64,000 bases of DNA from Actinomycetes bacterium (GCA_023420415.1 JAEZWF010000029.1:130945-194944), one strand, 5' to 3'; shown: positions 8,302-16,980, numbered from the stretch's first letter. The notes: generated from the letters alone by a model not told the origin. A program made the numbers and translations.

Positions 8302-8551
8302 CGAAGGTTGCTCCGAAGGAACGACGGCTCGCCCAGCCCGGCACGTGGTTTGGCCGCTGACGCTCCCGCGGGGAGGACTCTACTGTCCGATGGAGCCCTG
8401 CCCACAACCGGTCTCAGCGTGTCTTGGGCGCCGCTTCGTGGGCAGCGCTCGAATCGGTGTGCGAGACGAGGGTTTGGATGCGCCGCGCGCGGGGAAGGTC
8501 AGCGTTGAGGCTGAACCCATGCCCTCGGCACGGACCCCGGAGGGGGACGAC

Positions 8552-8899
8552 ATGCGCAAGCCCCAACGACTGCCCAAGCCGCTCATGGACGAGTACGAGT
8601 GGCAGGACCACGCCCTGTGCCGCGCACTGCCGGTGGAGGAGTTCTTCGACATGGAGAACTCCCGCGGCGGACGGCGCGAACGCCAGGAGCAGGCCGCCAA
8701 GGAGGTCTGCCACCGCTGCCCGGTGATCCACGAGTGCCTGCAGCACGCGTTGGCTGCCGAGGACTACGGGGTCTGGGGCGGCACCACGGCCAGTGAGCGC
8801 AACGACATCCGCTCCGGCCTCGTGCCGTTGCCCGCTCCGGCCCGGGTGCCGGTGCCCGCACTGGCGCCTGCCTCGCGTGCGTTCGAGAGGGCGTCGTGA
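8552..8899 (+). CDS. WhiB-family iron-sulfur transcription factor
   Basis: A 115-residue WhiB-like protein. The four Fe-S cysteines are C23, C53, C56 and C62 (C-X29-C-X2-C-X5-C), followed by the turn motif GVWGGTT and a proline/alanine-rich tail. WhiB proteins bind a [4Fe-4S] cluster and usually work with the primary sigma factor. The ATG at 8552 was chosen for its ggagggggac ribosome binding site; an in-frame ATG at 8519 has none. A GTTT at 8472 with GGGGAA 15 bp further on is a weak SigB-like promoter candidate. A GTGA overlap joins it to the next gene. Confidence 0.9.
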   Translation: MRKPQRLPKPLMDEYEWQDHALCRALPVEEFFDMENSRGGRRERQEQAAKEVCHRCPVIHECLQHALAAEDYGVWGGTTASERNDIRSGLVPLPAPARVPVPALAPASRAFERAS

Positions 8900-9861
8900 C
8901 CCGGTTCGGCTTCTTCCTGTCCTGCGAGGAGTACACGCCCGGCGAGCTGGTCGAGCAGGCCGTGCTGGCGCAGGAGGCCGGCTTCGAGGCCCTGTGCATC
9001 AGCGACCACTACCACCCGTGGAACGACGAGCAGGGCCAGAGTCCCTTCGTCTGGTCGGTGATCGGCACCCTGTCACAGGCGTGCTCACTGCCGGTGCTCA
9101 CCGCGGTGACGTGCCCGACCGTGCGTATCCACCCCGCCGTGGTGGCGCAGGCGGCCGCCACCTCCTCGGTGATGCTCGACGGGCGGTTCGTGCTCGGTGT
9201 GGGGTCGGGTGAGGCGCTCAACGAGCACATCCTCGCAGGCCCATGGCCCCATGCGCAGGAGCGCCTCGAGATGCTCGAGGAGGCGGTCGAGGTGATGCGC
9301 GAGCTGTTCACCGGCGAGGTCGTGTCGCACCGGGGCAGGCACTACACGGTGGACACCGCCCGGCTCTACACCCTCGACCAGGCGCCGCCCATCTACATGT
9401 CGGCCTTCGGGCCGAAGGCGCTCGAGGTGGCGATCCGCATCGCAGACGGGTTCGTCACCACCCAGCCCGACGCCGAGTCCGTCCGGGCCTTCCGCGCGGC
9501 CAAGGGGGCCGATGCCCCGGCGGTCGCCATGACCAAGGTGGCCTGGGCGCCGACGAAGGACGAGGGCGTCGAGACCGCCCACCGCCTGTGGGCCAACCAG
9601 GGGTTGCCCGGCGAGCTCGCCCAGGTGCTGCCCTCCCCGCAGCACTTCGAGCAGGCGTCCACCCTGGTGACCAAGGAGTCGACGGCGTCCTCGGTCGCGG
9701 CCGGGAACGACGTCAAGGACCACGTCGAGGCCATCGTCCCCTTCGTGGAGGCTGGCTTCGACACCGTCTACGTCGCAAACATGGGCCCGGCCTACGCCGA
9801 CATGATCGAGTTCTACGGGCGTGAGGTGCTGCCTGAGCTGCGCAGCCGGACCGACCCCTGA
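8896..9861 (+). CDS. LLM-class F420-dependent oxidoreductase (glucose-6-phosphate dehydrogenase-like subgroup)
   Basis: A 321-residue luciferase-like monooxygenase-fold protein. Segments such as CISDHYHPWNDEQGQSPF, LGVGSGEALNEHI and IYMSAFGPKALEVA match the F420-dependent glucose-6-phosphate dehydrogenase-like subfamily. The cofactor is expected to be F420 rather than FMN; the substrate is not known. The start overlaps the whiB stop by GTGA, so the pair is probably co-transcribed. Confidence 0.85.
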   Translation: MTRFGFFLSCEEYTPGELVEQAVLAQEAGFEALCISDHYHPWNDEQGQSPFVWSVIGTLSQACSLPVLTAVTCPTVRIHPAVVAQAAATSSVMLDGRFVLGVGSGEALNEHILAGPWPHAQERLEMLEEAVEVMRELFTGEVVSHRGRHYTVDTARLYTLDQAPPIYMSAFGPKALEVAIRIADGFVTTQPDAESVRAFRAAKGADAPAVAMTKVAWAPTKDEGVETAHRLWANQGLPGELAQVLPSPQHFEQASTLVTKESTASSVAAGNDVKDHVEAIVPFVEAGFDTVYVANMGPAYADMIEFYGREVLPELRSRTDP

Positions 9862-9876
9862 GCGCACTGCCGACCC

Positions 9877-9908
9877 GAGAAGCGTTTCTCCTCGTCTGCG
9901 GCGGGTAA
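9877..9908 (+). promoter_or_regulatory. LacI-type operator overlapping a candidate SigB-type promoter
   Basis: GAGAAGCGTTTCTC (9877-9890) is a near-palindrome centred on CG, as in LacI-family operators. The GTTT inside it (9884-9887) is followed 15 bp later by GGGTAA (9903-9908), matching a stress-sigma promoter. Operator and -35 would then overlap, and a repressor could block polymerase. No LacI gene is present in the window. Confidence 0.4.
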
Positions 9909-9911
9909 GCG

Positions 9912-9948
9912 CTCCTCGGCGCCGCCACCGGGGCAGGGCGCCGAGGAG
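9912..9948 (+). promoter_or_regulatory. Leader hairpin sequestering the ribosome binding site
   Basis: CTCCTCGGCGCC (9912-9923) pairs perfectly with GGCGCCGAGGAG (9937-9948) around a 13-nt loop. The right arm contains the GAGGAG ribosome binding site of the substrate-binding protein gene that starts at 9958. In RNA this 12-bp GC-rich stem would bury the site. Confidence 0.6.
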
Positions 9949-9957
9949 GTGGAGCTC

Positions 9958-11346
9958 ATGTCTGGACGCTGGACGGCCGCGACGGCCCTGACCCTGGCGG
10001 GCGCCCTCACCCTGACCGCGTGCGCAGGAGTGGGGTCCAAGGACGACGGCGGCGACGGTGGTGGTTCTGGAGACGCCTCCGGCGGTGCCATGAGCGGTAT
10101 GCCGTCGGGGCGCCTGTCGATCATGGGCTTCGGGGGCGAGGACGAGGTCGGCCAGTCGCGGGTCGCCGCCTTCAAGGCGGCATACCCGGATGTCGAGGTG
10201 GCCCAGAACAAGGGTGAGTTCGACGCCCAGCAGTTCCTCACGGCACTCTCGAGCGGCAACCCACCCGACCTGGTCTACATGGACCGTCAGCTCATCGGCA
10301 CCTACGCGGCCAAGGGTGTGGTGCAGCCTCTGACCGACTGCGTCAAGGGACAGTCGATCGACATGGGTCAGTACCGGCCGGCCGCGGTGCGCTCGGTGAC
10401 CTTCAAGGACGCCGTCTACGGCATCCCCGAGTTCTACATCGTCACCGTCAACCTCATCGACGCCAAGTCGCTCAAGGCCGCCGGCGTGGACCCCACGCAG
10501 ATCCAGACCAAGGACTGGGATGCGTTGGAGCAGAACGCAAAGAAGCTCTACGAGCAGTCCGGTAGCAAGATCAAGCGTGTCGGATACGACCCCAAGCTGC
10601 CGGACTCGTTCCCGCTGTGGGCACAGATCAACGGGGCGACCCTGGTCAACGACGACGGCTCCCCGAACCTGGACGACCCCAAGGCGGTCGAGGCACTCGA
10701 CTACGCGGTGAAGCTCGTCAAGGACCAGGGTGGCTGGACCAACTTCAAGGCGTTCCGGGACTCGTTCGACATCTTCGGCGACACCAACCCCCTCACCAAG
10801 GGCACGATCACGGCGTTCCCCATGGAGAACTGGTACGTCAACGTGCTGCGCGACTCCATCCCGGCGGGTCTTCAGCTCGCGGCCACGCCGGTCACCAACC
10901 GTCAGGGCGAGCAGGTCAGCACCCTCGGCGGCTCGACCTGGGCGATCCCGAAGGGGGCCAAGAACCCCAAGGCGGCGTGCGCGTGGATGAAGACGATGAC
11001 GTCGACGGACACGTGGATGAAGGCGGCCGAGGCGCGGATGGCCAAGGTCAAGCAGGACAAGAGCTTCTTCACCGGGCTGTTCACGGCCAACAAGACCGCC
11101 GACGAGCAGATCCGCGACAAGTACCTCACGACCGTCCCGAACGCCGGCTTCGACCAGGCGGTCAAGGCGTTCTACGGCACGCTCGACAAGGCCACCGCCC
11201 TCAACCCGTCGCCGGCCGGCGCCGAGATCGACTCGGCCTGGAAGAGCGCGGTCGCACGGGCCCTCGGCGGCCAGTCCGCCCAGCAGGCCCTCGGCCGTGC
11301 GCAGGAGGAGGCGCAGGCGGCTTTCGACAAGGCCAACCGTGGGTGA
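9958..11346 (+). CDS. Sugar ABC transporter substrate-binding lipoprotein (CUT1)
   Basis: A 462-residue extracytoplasmic binding protein. A signal peptide (residues 1-21) ends in the lipobox LTLTAC, followed by a Gly/Ser/Asp-rich linker and an extracellular family 1 solute-binding domain. It captures a sugar or oligosaccharide, not identifiable here, for the two permeases encoded next. The ATG at 9958 was chosen for the strong gaggaggtggag site. The gene overlaps the first permease by 8 bp. No ATPase is encoded with it, so a shared MsiK-type ATPase is likely. Confidence 0.88.
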   Translation: MSGRWTAATALTLAGALTLTACAGVGSKDDGGDGGGSGDASGGAMSGMPSGRLSIMGFGGEDEVGQSRVAAFKAAYPDVEVAQNKGEFDAQQFLTALSSGNPPDLVYMDRQLIGTYAAKGVVQPLTDCVKGQSIDMGQYRPAAVRSVTFKDAVYGIPEFYIVTVNLIDAKSLKAAGVDPTQIQTKDWDALEQNAKKLYEQSGSKIKRVGYDPKLPDSFPLWAQINGATLVNDDGSPNLDDPKAVEALDYAVKLVKDQGGWTNFKAFRDSFDIFGDTNPLTKGTITAFPMENWYVNVLRDSIPAGLQLAATPVTNRQGEQVSTLGGSTWAIPKGAKNPKAACAWMKTMTSTDTWMKAAEARMAKVKQDKSFFTGLFTANKTADEQIRDKYLTTVPNAGFDQAVKAFYGTLDKATALNPSPAGAEIDSAWKSAVARALGGQSAQQALGRAQEEAQAAFDKANRG

Positions 11347-12382
11347 GCTGCTGACCCCGCGTGAGTCGCTCGGGGGGTCCACGGGTGGCCCCGCGACCCC
11401 GGCGCCGGTGCCACCGGTGCCGCCGGTGCGCAAGCCGCCGGCGGCGCCGGGAGCCCGCACCGCACCGGGTCCGCGCCGCTGGGCGTCCGCCCAGTCGCGG
11501 GAGACGCGTGCGGCGTGGATGTTCATCGCGCCGTGGGTGATCGGGTTCCTCGTCTTCACGGCCGGCCCGATGCTGGCGAGCCTCGCCCTGTCGTTCACCG
11601 ACTACTCGTTGGTGGGGCAGACCCGTGGTGTCGGCGCCGACAACTACCGCCAGCTCATGCAGGACCCCCGGGTCGCCCAGTCGCTGCTCAACACCTTCGT
11701 GTATGCCGCGTTGTTCGTCCCGATCGGGACGTGCGTGGCGCTCGGGCTGGCGATGCTCCTGGCGCGGGTGGGGCGGGCGAGTGGCTTCTTCCGCACGGCG
11801 TTCTACCTGCCCGAGATGACGCCCGCCGTCGCGGCTGCGGCGCTGTTCCTGTTGCTGCTCAACGGGCAGACGGGTCTGGTCAACGAGGTGCTCGGGTGGG
11901 TCGGCATCGACGGACCCAACTGGACGACCGACCCCAACTGGCTCAAACCGTCGTTGGCGATCGTGAGCCTGTGGTCGATGGGCGGCACGATCGTCATCTA
12001 CCTGGCCGCACTCAAGAACGTGCCGCGCCAGCTCTACGAGGCCGCCCAGCTCGACGGGGCCGGCCCGGTGCGCCGGTTCTTCCACGTCACGCTGCCGATG
12101 ATCTCGGGTGCGGTGTTCTTCACCGTCATCACGAACACCATTGCGGCGCTTCAGATGTTCGACCAGGCGTACACGATGTTCTACGGGCCCCAGCAGAAGG
12201 CGACGGCGTCCGACGAGTCACTGGTTTTCATGGTCTACCTGTTCCAGAACGCGTTCCAGTACTTCAAGATGGGCTACGCGTCGGCGATGGCGTGGCTGCT
12301 GTTCGTCATCATCCTGCTCATCACGCTCGTGCAGCTGCGGGTCGGCAACCGGTTCGTGCACTACGAAGGGGACCAGCGGTGA
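11339..12382 (+). CDS. Sugar ABC transporter permease, MalF-type
   Basis: A 347-residue membrane protein with six predicted transmembrane segments after an N-terminal Pro/Ala-rich cytoplasmic stretch of about 55 residues. The EAA loop contacting the ATPase reads EAAQLDGAGPVRRFFHVTLP. It forms the translocation channel with the following permease. The GTG at 11339 overlaps the binding-protein gene, and the 3' end overlaps the next gene by GTGA. Confidence 0.9.
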   Translation: MGELLTPRESLGGSTGGPATPAPVPPVPPVRKPPAAPGARTAPGPRRWASAQSRETRAAWMFIAPWVIGFLVFTAGPMLASLALSFTDYSLVGQTRGVGADNYRQLMQDPRVAQSLLNTFVYAALFVPIGTCVALGLAMLLARVGRASGFFRTAFYLPEMTPAVAAAALFLLLLNGQTGLVNEVLGWVGIDGPNWTTDPNWLKPSLAIVSLWSMGGTIVIYLAALKNVPRQLYEAAQLDGAGPVRRFFHVTLPMISGAVFFTVITNTIAALQMFDQAYTMFYGPQQKATASDESLVFMVYLFQNAFQYFKMGYASAMAWLLFVIILLITLVQLRVGNRFVHYEGDQR

Positions 12383-13242
12383 GCCGCCCGGGCCTGGCAC
12401 CGAGCCCGGGGTTCGCGCCCCGGCTGGCTCACGCGGCATACCTCGTCGTGCTCCTCGCGGCGACGGCCGCGTTCGTCTATCCGTTGCTGTGGCTGGTGAG
12501 CGCGTCGTTGAAGCCGAAGTCGGAGGTCTTCGACAACCGGCTGATCCCCAAGCACGTGCAGTGGTCGAACTTCGTCGAGGTCTGGCAGGCCGGGCCGGTG
12601 CTGCGCTGGCTCGTCAACTCGGTCACGGTGGGGATCATGGCCGCTGCTGCCGTGACCATCTCCAGTGCGCTGGTGGCGTTCGGGTTCGCCTACTTCCGGT
12701 TCCGGTTCCGCGGACTGCTGTTCGGCCTGGTGCTCTCGACGATGATGCTGCCGGGTGCGGTGACGATGATCCCGGTCTACCTGATCTGGAACCGCATCGG
12801 TCTCGTGGACACCCAGGTGCCGCTGTGGGGCCAGAACCTGTTCGGGACGGCGTTCTACATCTTCCTGCTGCGCCAGTTCTTCCTCGGGGTGCCGCGTGAG
12901 CTGTTCGAGGCGGCGCGGGTCGACGGCTGCGGCTACTTCGGGTTGTTCCGGCGGATCGCGCTGCCGCTGTGCCGGCCCGCGCTGGTCATCGTCTTCGTCT
13001 TCGAGCTCAAGGCGAGCTGGTCGGACCTCATGAAGCCGTTGATCTACCTGCAGACGCCGGAGTACTTCACGATGCCCCGAGGTCTGAAGCAGATCATCGA
13101 CTCCTATGCCCTGAGCGGGGAGTACCACTGGGAGATCGCGATGGCGGCGACGTTGATCGCGACCCTGCCGATGATCATCGCGTTCGCCTTCGCCCAACGG
13201 CACATCCTCGACGGGATCGCCACGTCGGCGAGGCAGGGCTGA
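12379..13242 (+). CDS. Sugar ABC transporter permease, MalG-type
   Basis: A 287-residue membrane protein with six predicted transmembrane segments. Its EAA loop is EAARVDGCGYFGLFRRIALP. It is the second channel subunit of the CUT1 importer encoded from 9958. GTG start with GTGA coupling to the first permease. Six bases separate its stop from the next lipoprotein gene, so the transcript probably continues. Confidence 0.9.
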   Translation: MSRPGLAPSPGFAPRLAHAAYLVVLLAATAAFVYPLLWLVSASLKPKSEVFDNRLIPKHVQWSNFVEVWQAGPVLRWLVNSVTVGIMAAAAVTISSALVAFGFAYFRFRFRGLLFGLVLSTMMLPGAVTMIPVYLIWNRIGLVDTQVPLWGQNLFGTAFYIFLLRQFFLGVPRELFEAARVDGCGYFGLFRRIALPLCRPALVIVFVFELKASWSDLMKPLIYLQTPEYFTMPRGLKQIIDSYALSGEYHWEIAMAATLIATLPMIIAFAFAQRHILDGIATSARQG

Positions 13243-13248
13243 GTCCCG

Positions 13249-13662
13249 TTGCGCCGCAACGTCTTTCCCGTGGCGGCACTGGCCGCCGTCGTCGTGACAA
13301 CGGGTTGCTCGGGCACCGTCTCCTCGCAGCAAGACGCGGCTGCGGGGGCCGCGGTGCGGTTCGAGGCCGATGCCGGCGCCGCACCGGGCGCAGCCTGCGC
13401 TGCGCTGACGCCCGCAGCCCGCGAGGACCTGGCCCGGGGCGGCTCGTGCGTGCAGGGTCTCGTGGCGGCACGACTGCCGTCGTCGCCGGATGAGAGGCAG
13501 GGGGCCGGCCGGGTGGAGGTCTACGGCGACCACGCCATGGTCGGCCTGGGGGCCGACACCGTCTTCCTCGTGCGCGCCGGCAACCGGTGGCTGGTGACAG
13601 CGGCGGGTTGTACCTCCCGGGGCGCCGACCGTCCCTACGACTGCCGGGTGGACGGTTCGTGA
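13249..13662 (+). CDS. Small putative lipoprotein
   Basis: A 137-residue exported protein with a short signal peptide and a VTTGCSG lipobox-like site near residue 20. The mature part has four Cys residues that could form two disulfides (AACAAL, GSCVQ, AAGCTS, YDCRV). No family recognised. The TTG start at 13249 is the only one giving a complete signal peptide. It lies directly behind the sugar importer and overlaps a tiny ORF by TGATG. Confidence 0.65.
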   Translation: MRRNVFPVAALAAVVVTTGCSGTVSSQQDAAAGAAVRFEADAGAAPGAACAALTPAAREDLARGGSCVQGLVAARLPSSPDERQGAGRVEVYGDHAMVGLGADTVFLVRAGNRWLVTAAGCTSRGADRPYDCRVDGS

Positions 13663-13745
13663 TGCGTGGGGTCTTCGTGGCGTATGCCGTGTTCGTGGTC
13701 GCCGGCCTGGTCGCCTGCGTCCTCGCAGGGGTGGCACACCGATGA
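13662..13745 (+). CDS. Possible 27-residue single-span membrane protein
   Basis: ATG at 13662 overlaps the stop of the lipoprotein gene (TGATG), and the stop overlaps the next start at 13742 (ATGA). The peptide MRGVFVAYAVFVVAGLVACVLAG plus four residues is one hydrophobic helix. Coupling at both ends is what suggests it is translated; there is no homology evidence. Confidence 0.45.
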   Translation: MRGVFVAYAVFVVAGLVACVLAGVAHR

Positions 13746-14416
13746 GGCGGTTCCTGCGCGAGCAGGGCCTGACGCTGGCCTTCACCGCGCTCCTGCTGGG
13801 GGCGTTGTCGGGCCAGGCGCTCAGCGGGCTCGCCCTGGTGAACGAACGGGCCGTGGCGGCCGGGCTGCCGCGGACGTCGCTCGGGGCCTACGTCACGTCC
13901 TCGTCCTTCGCCGCCGACGTCGCCGAGAACTGGCAGTCGGAGTACCTCCAGTTCCTCCTGTACATCCTTCTCACCGTGTGGCTCCTGCAACGTGGCTCGC
14001 CCGAGTCCAAGCCCCTCGACAAGGCCGGGCGCGAGAGCGATGCGCAGCAGCGGGTCGGCTCGCACGCCTCGCCGTCGGCGCCGCGCTGGGCGGTTGTCGG
14101 CGGGTGGCGGCGCGGCGTGTACTCACGCTCGCTCGGCCTGGTGATGGGGGTCCTGTTCGCTGGGTCGTGGGCGGCGCAGCTCGTCGCCGGCCGCAGCGCC
14201 TACAACGCCGACCAGCTGCAGGAGCTGCAGGCACCGCTGGGGTGGGGTGAGTACCTTGCGGCGCCCGAGTTCTGGAACCGGACGTTCCAGAACTGGCAGT
14301 CCGAGTTCCTCGCCGTGGCCAGCATGGTGGTCTTCAGCATCTACCTGCGCGAGCGCGGGTCCCCGGAGTCCAAGCCCGTCGGGGAGCCCCATTCCACGAC
14401 CGGCTCGACCGGGTGA
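13742..14416 (+). CDS. DUF6766-type membrane protein
   Basis: A 224-residue membrane protein with about four transmembrane segments. It contains an internal duplication: ENWQSEYLQF...RGSPESKP (about residues 62-97) recurs as QNWQSEFLAV...RGSPESKP (about 183-216), each a conserved motif plus one membrane span. This matches what I recall of the DUF6766 family, whose function is unknown. ATGA coupling links it to the tiny ORF upstream. Confidence 0.7.
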   Translation: MRRFLREQGLTLAFTALLLGALSGQALSGLALVNERAVAAGLPRTSLGAYVTSSSFAADVAENWQSEYLQFLLYILLTVWLLQRGSPESKPLDKAGRESDAQQRVGSHASPSAPRWAVVGGWRRGVYSRSLGLVMGVLFAGSWAAQLVAGRSAYNADQLQELQAPLGWGEYLAAPEFWNRTFQNWQSEFLAVASMVVFSIYLRERGSPESKPVGEPHSTTGSTG

Positions 14417-14529
14417 CGACAAGTTTGCTGCACGGGTTGCGAGGTCCAGTTCGTCGTGTTTGTCTGAGCAAGCCACAGGAGACAGGTCCAACAGCGGGGC
14501 CCAGATCCTCATCCGACAAGGACGACGAC

Positions 14530-15315
14530 ATGGAGCCCCGCACTGCAATTGCCGACCCCTCCGCCTGCGAGTCGACCGACCGCATCGAGCAGCTGCTCGA
14601 CGAGCTCGCCCACTGCGAGCGCACTGCCTCGCGCCGCGTGCTCGAGCAGGAGCTCGTGACCCTCACCCTCGACATGGCTGACAGCGCAGCCCGCCGTTAC
14701 CGCGGTCGGGGCATCGACCAGGACGACCTCACCCAGGTGGCCCGGTTGGCCCTGGTGAAGGCAATCCGCGGCTACAACAGCACCAAGGGACACGCGTTCG
14801 CGGCATACGCCGTGCCCACCGTCCTGGGTGAGCTGAAGCGGCACTTCCGGGACCACGGTTGGGCAGTCCGCCCGCCGCGACGTCTCCAGGAGGCGCGTGC
14901 GGCGATTGCCTCGACGCACGAGCGCCTGCGGCACGAGCTGATGCGCGAGCCCACCGAGGCCGAGATCGCGGCCGCGGTCGGCGCGACGCCGGAGCTGCTC
15001 GACTCGGCCCGGAGCGCGACGCGGGTGTACCGCACCACCTCGCTGGAGTCAGGTGGCGCCGACGGGCTGCCCCTCCAGGTGCCGGACGAGCGCGACGAGA
15101 TGGAGTCGCTCGTGACCCGGCACGCCCTGCACTCGGCCCTGCTGGAGCTGAGCGATCGCGAACAACGGATCCTGCACCTGCGCTTCGTGGAGGAGCGCAC
15201 CCAGACCGAGATCGGTGCGGAGATCGGGGTGAGCCAGATGCAGGTCTCGCGTCTCCTGACCGGCATCCTCCAGCGCCTGCGTCGCACCCTTGCCGACATC
15301 GAGGAGGCGGCGTGA
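14530..15315 (+). CDS. RNA polymerase sigma factor, SigB/SigF/SigG subfamily
   Basis: A 261-residue group 3 sigma-70 factor. Region 2 (about residues 45-115) contains GIDQDDLTQVARLALVKAI and FAAYAVPTVLGELKRHFRD. Region 3 follows (about 120-180). Region 4 (about 205-255) has a helix-turn-helix TQTEIGAEIGVSQMQVSRLL. The ATG at 14530 gives the usual family length; the frame is open further upstream but unlikely to be coding. No anti-sigma gene is adjacent. Candidate target promoters of the form GTTT-N15-GGGTA occur at 3948, 9884 and 16981. Confidence 0.88.
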   Translation: MEPRTAIADPSACESTDRIEQLLDELAHCERTASRRVLEQELVTLTLDMADSAARRYRGRGIDQDDLTQVARLALVKAIRGYNSTKGHAFAAYAVPTVLGELKRHFRDHGWAVRPPRRLQEARAAIASTHERLRHELMREPTEAEIAAAVGATPELLDSARSATRVYRTTSLESGGADGLPLQVPDERDEMESLVTRHALHSALLELSDREQRILHLRFVEERTQTEIGAEIGVSQMQVSRLLTGILQRLRRTLADIEEAA

Positions 15316-15363
15316 GCACCCTGGCGGACAAGGCTGCACAGCGGCGTGGGCTTGAATGGGCCC

Positions 15364-15819
15364 ATGGCAGGCGACGACACCGCTGAGCGCGACGACTACC
15401 CCTACTGGTCGGACGTGCCAACTCGCTGGAACGACAACGACATCTACGGGCACGTCAACAACACCGTCCACTACGCGGCGATGGACACCGTCATCAACCG
15501 GTGGATGATCGAGCAGGGCATCCTCGACCTCGGCGGCGACGACACCATCGGGCTGTGTGTCGAGTCGGGGTGCCGCTACCTGGCCTCGATGGAGTACCCC
15601 GACGTCATGGCCGTGGGTCTGCGCATCGCCAAGCTGGGGACGAGCAGCGTCGTGTGGGAAGCAGCCATCGCGCGCGCGAGTGACGGCACGACGGTGGCGC
15701 AGGGGCGGTTCGTGCACGTCTTCGTCGACCGGGAGTCGCGACGCCCGGCAGCGCTGACCGACACGGCGCGGGCGGCCTTCACCACCCTGGTCCGTGGCGT
15801 CACCGAGGAGGCGTCGTGA
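15364..15819 (+). CDS. Acyl-CoA thioesterase (hotdog fold, 4-hydroxybenzoyl-CoA thioesterase-like)
   Basis: A 151-residue single hotdog-domain protein. The segment RWNDNDIYGHVNNTVHYAAMD holds the conserved Asp/His region of YbgC/4HBT-like thioesterases. It would hydrolyse an acyl-CoA in the cytoplasm; chain length unknown. The ATG at 15364 lacks a clear ribosome binding site, and an in-frame GTG at 15346 is the alternative. Its stop overlaps the next gene by GTGA, pairing a thioesterase with an alcohol dehydrogenase. Confidence 0.82.
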   Translation: MAGDDTAERDDYPYWSDVPTRWNDNDIYGHVNNTVHYAAMDTVINRWMIEQGILDLGGDDTIGLCVESGCRYLASMEYPDVMAVGLRIAKLGTSSVVWEAAIARASDGTTVAQGRFVHVFVDRESRRPAALTDTARAAFTTLVRGVTEEAS

Positions 15820-16949
15820 GCACCGTCGCCAGGGCCGCCGTCCTCACCACGATCGGGGCGTCGTCGCCGTATGCCGCGTCGTCACCCCTGTCGGTCGAGG
15901 AGCTCGAGCTGCGTGAGCCGGGGCCGGGTGAGGTACTCGTTCGCGTTGGTGCGGCAGGGATCTGCCACTCGGACCTGTCGGTCGTCGATGGCGTGCGGCC
16001 GCGGCCGGTCCCGATGGTGCTGGGGCATGAAGCGGCTGGCGTGGTCGAGGCTGTTGGTGCCGGCGTGACCCATGTGCGGCCGGGCGAGCACGTCGTGTTC
16101 TCCTTCGTGCCCGCCTGTGGTGACTGCGTGCCGTGCCTGTCGGGACGGCCGGCCTTGTGCGAACGGGGAGCCGCGGCGAACACCGCCGGGACGCTGTTGT
16201 CCGGCGACCGGCCGTTCACCCGGTCGGACGGCACCGCGGTCAACCACCACCTCGGGGTCTCGGCGTTCGCCGAGCGGACCGTCGCCGCCGCCGCATCCGT
16301 GGTGCCGGTTGACGACGCCCTGCCGTGGGAGCATGCGGCGCTCTTCGGGTGCGCCCTGCTGACCGGGGTGGGCGCGGTGCTCAACACGGCTCGCGTCGAA
16401 CCCGGCAGCACCGCGGTTGTCGTCGGTCTCGGCGGCGTCGGCCTGGCCGCGGTCATGGGTGCGCGTCTGGCCGGGTGTCGCCGGGTCGTCGCGGTCGACC
16501 TCGACCCGGGCAAGTTCGACCTTGCCCGCGGTGTCGGTGCGACCGATGTCGTGCGGTCCGGTGACGACGCCGTGGCGCAGGTGCGCGAGCTGACGACGGG
16601 GGGAGCCGACTACGCGTTCGAGGCGGCTGGTCATCCGGATGCCCTCGCGCTGGCCTATGCGGTGACGGGTCGGGGCGGGACCACCGTCGGGATCGGCCTG
16701 CCGCACCCGGACCAGTCGTTCGCGCTCCCGGCGCTCAGCCTCGTCGCGGAGGAGCGTCGCCTCGTCGGGTCGTACATGGGGTCGGCCGTCCCACGTCGCG
16801 ACATCCCGCGCTACGTCGCGCTCTTTCGTGAGGGGCGTATGCCGGTCGACCGGCTCGCCGGCGCGTCGTTCCCGCTGGAGCGCGTGAACGACGCGATGGA
16901 CGCCCTGGCAGGTGGCGCAGTCGCGCGGCAGCTGTTGTCGATGTCCTGA
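15816..16949 (+). CDS. Zinc-dependent alcohol dehydrogenase (class III-like MDR)
   Basis: A 377-residue medium-chain dehydrogenase. Catalytic zinc ligands lie in GICHSDLS and LGHEAAG. The structural-zinc cysteines are CGDCVPC...C near residues 96-110, and the NAD motif is GLGGVGLAAV near 202. It looks like the S-(hydroxymethyl)glutathione/mycothiol dehydrogenase-like or aryl-alcohol dehydrogenase branch. It is coupled to the thioesterase gene by a GTGA overlap. The substrate is not determinable. Confidence 0.85.
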   Translation: MSTVARAAVLTTIGASSPYAASSPLSVEELELREPGPGEVLVRVGAAGICHSDLSVVDGVRPRPVPMVLGHEAAGVVEAVGAGVTHVRPGEHVVFSFVPACGDCVPCLSGRPALCERGAAANTAGTLLSGDRPFTRSDGTAVNHHLGVSAFAERTVAAAASVVPVDDALPWEHAALFGCALLTGVGAVLNTARVEPGSTAVVVGLGGVGLAAVMGARLAGCRRVVAVDLDPGKFDLARGVGATDVVRSGDDAVAQVRELTTGGADYAFEAAGHPDALALAYAVTGRGGTTVGIGLPHPDQSFALPALSLVAEERRLVGSYMGSAVPRRDIPRYVALFREGRMPVDRLAGASFPLERVNDAMDALAGGAVARQLLSMS

Positions 16950-16980
16950 GCGGGGCGGTCCGCGACGCCGGCGCCACCTC

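Noticed and set aside
14413..14529. Upstream extension of the sigma factor frame from GTG at 14413
   Set aside because: The added 39 residues look non-coding and overlap the previous gene's stop, whereas ATG at 14530 gives the normal family length.
15312..15386. 24-codon ORF overlapping the sigma factor stop by GTGA
   Set aside because: It runs into the thioesterase start in another frame, its product is short and basic, and nothing beyond the overlap supports it.
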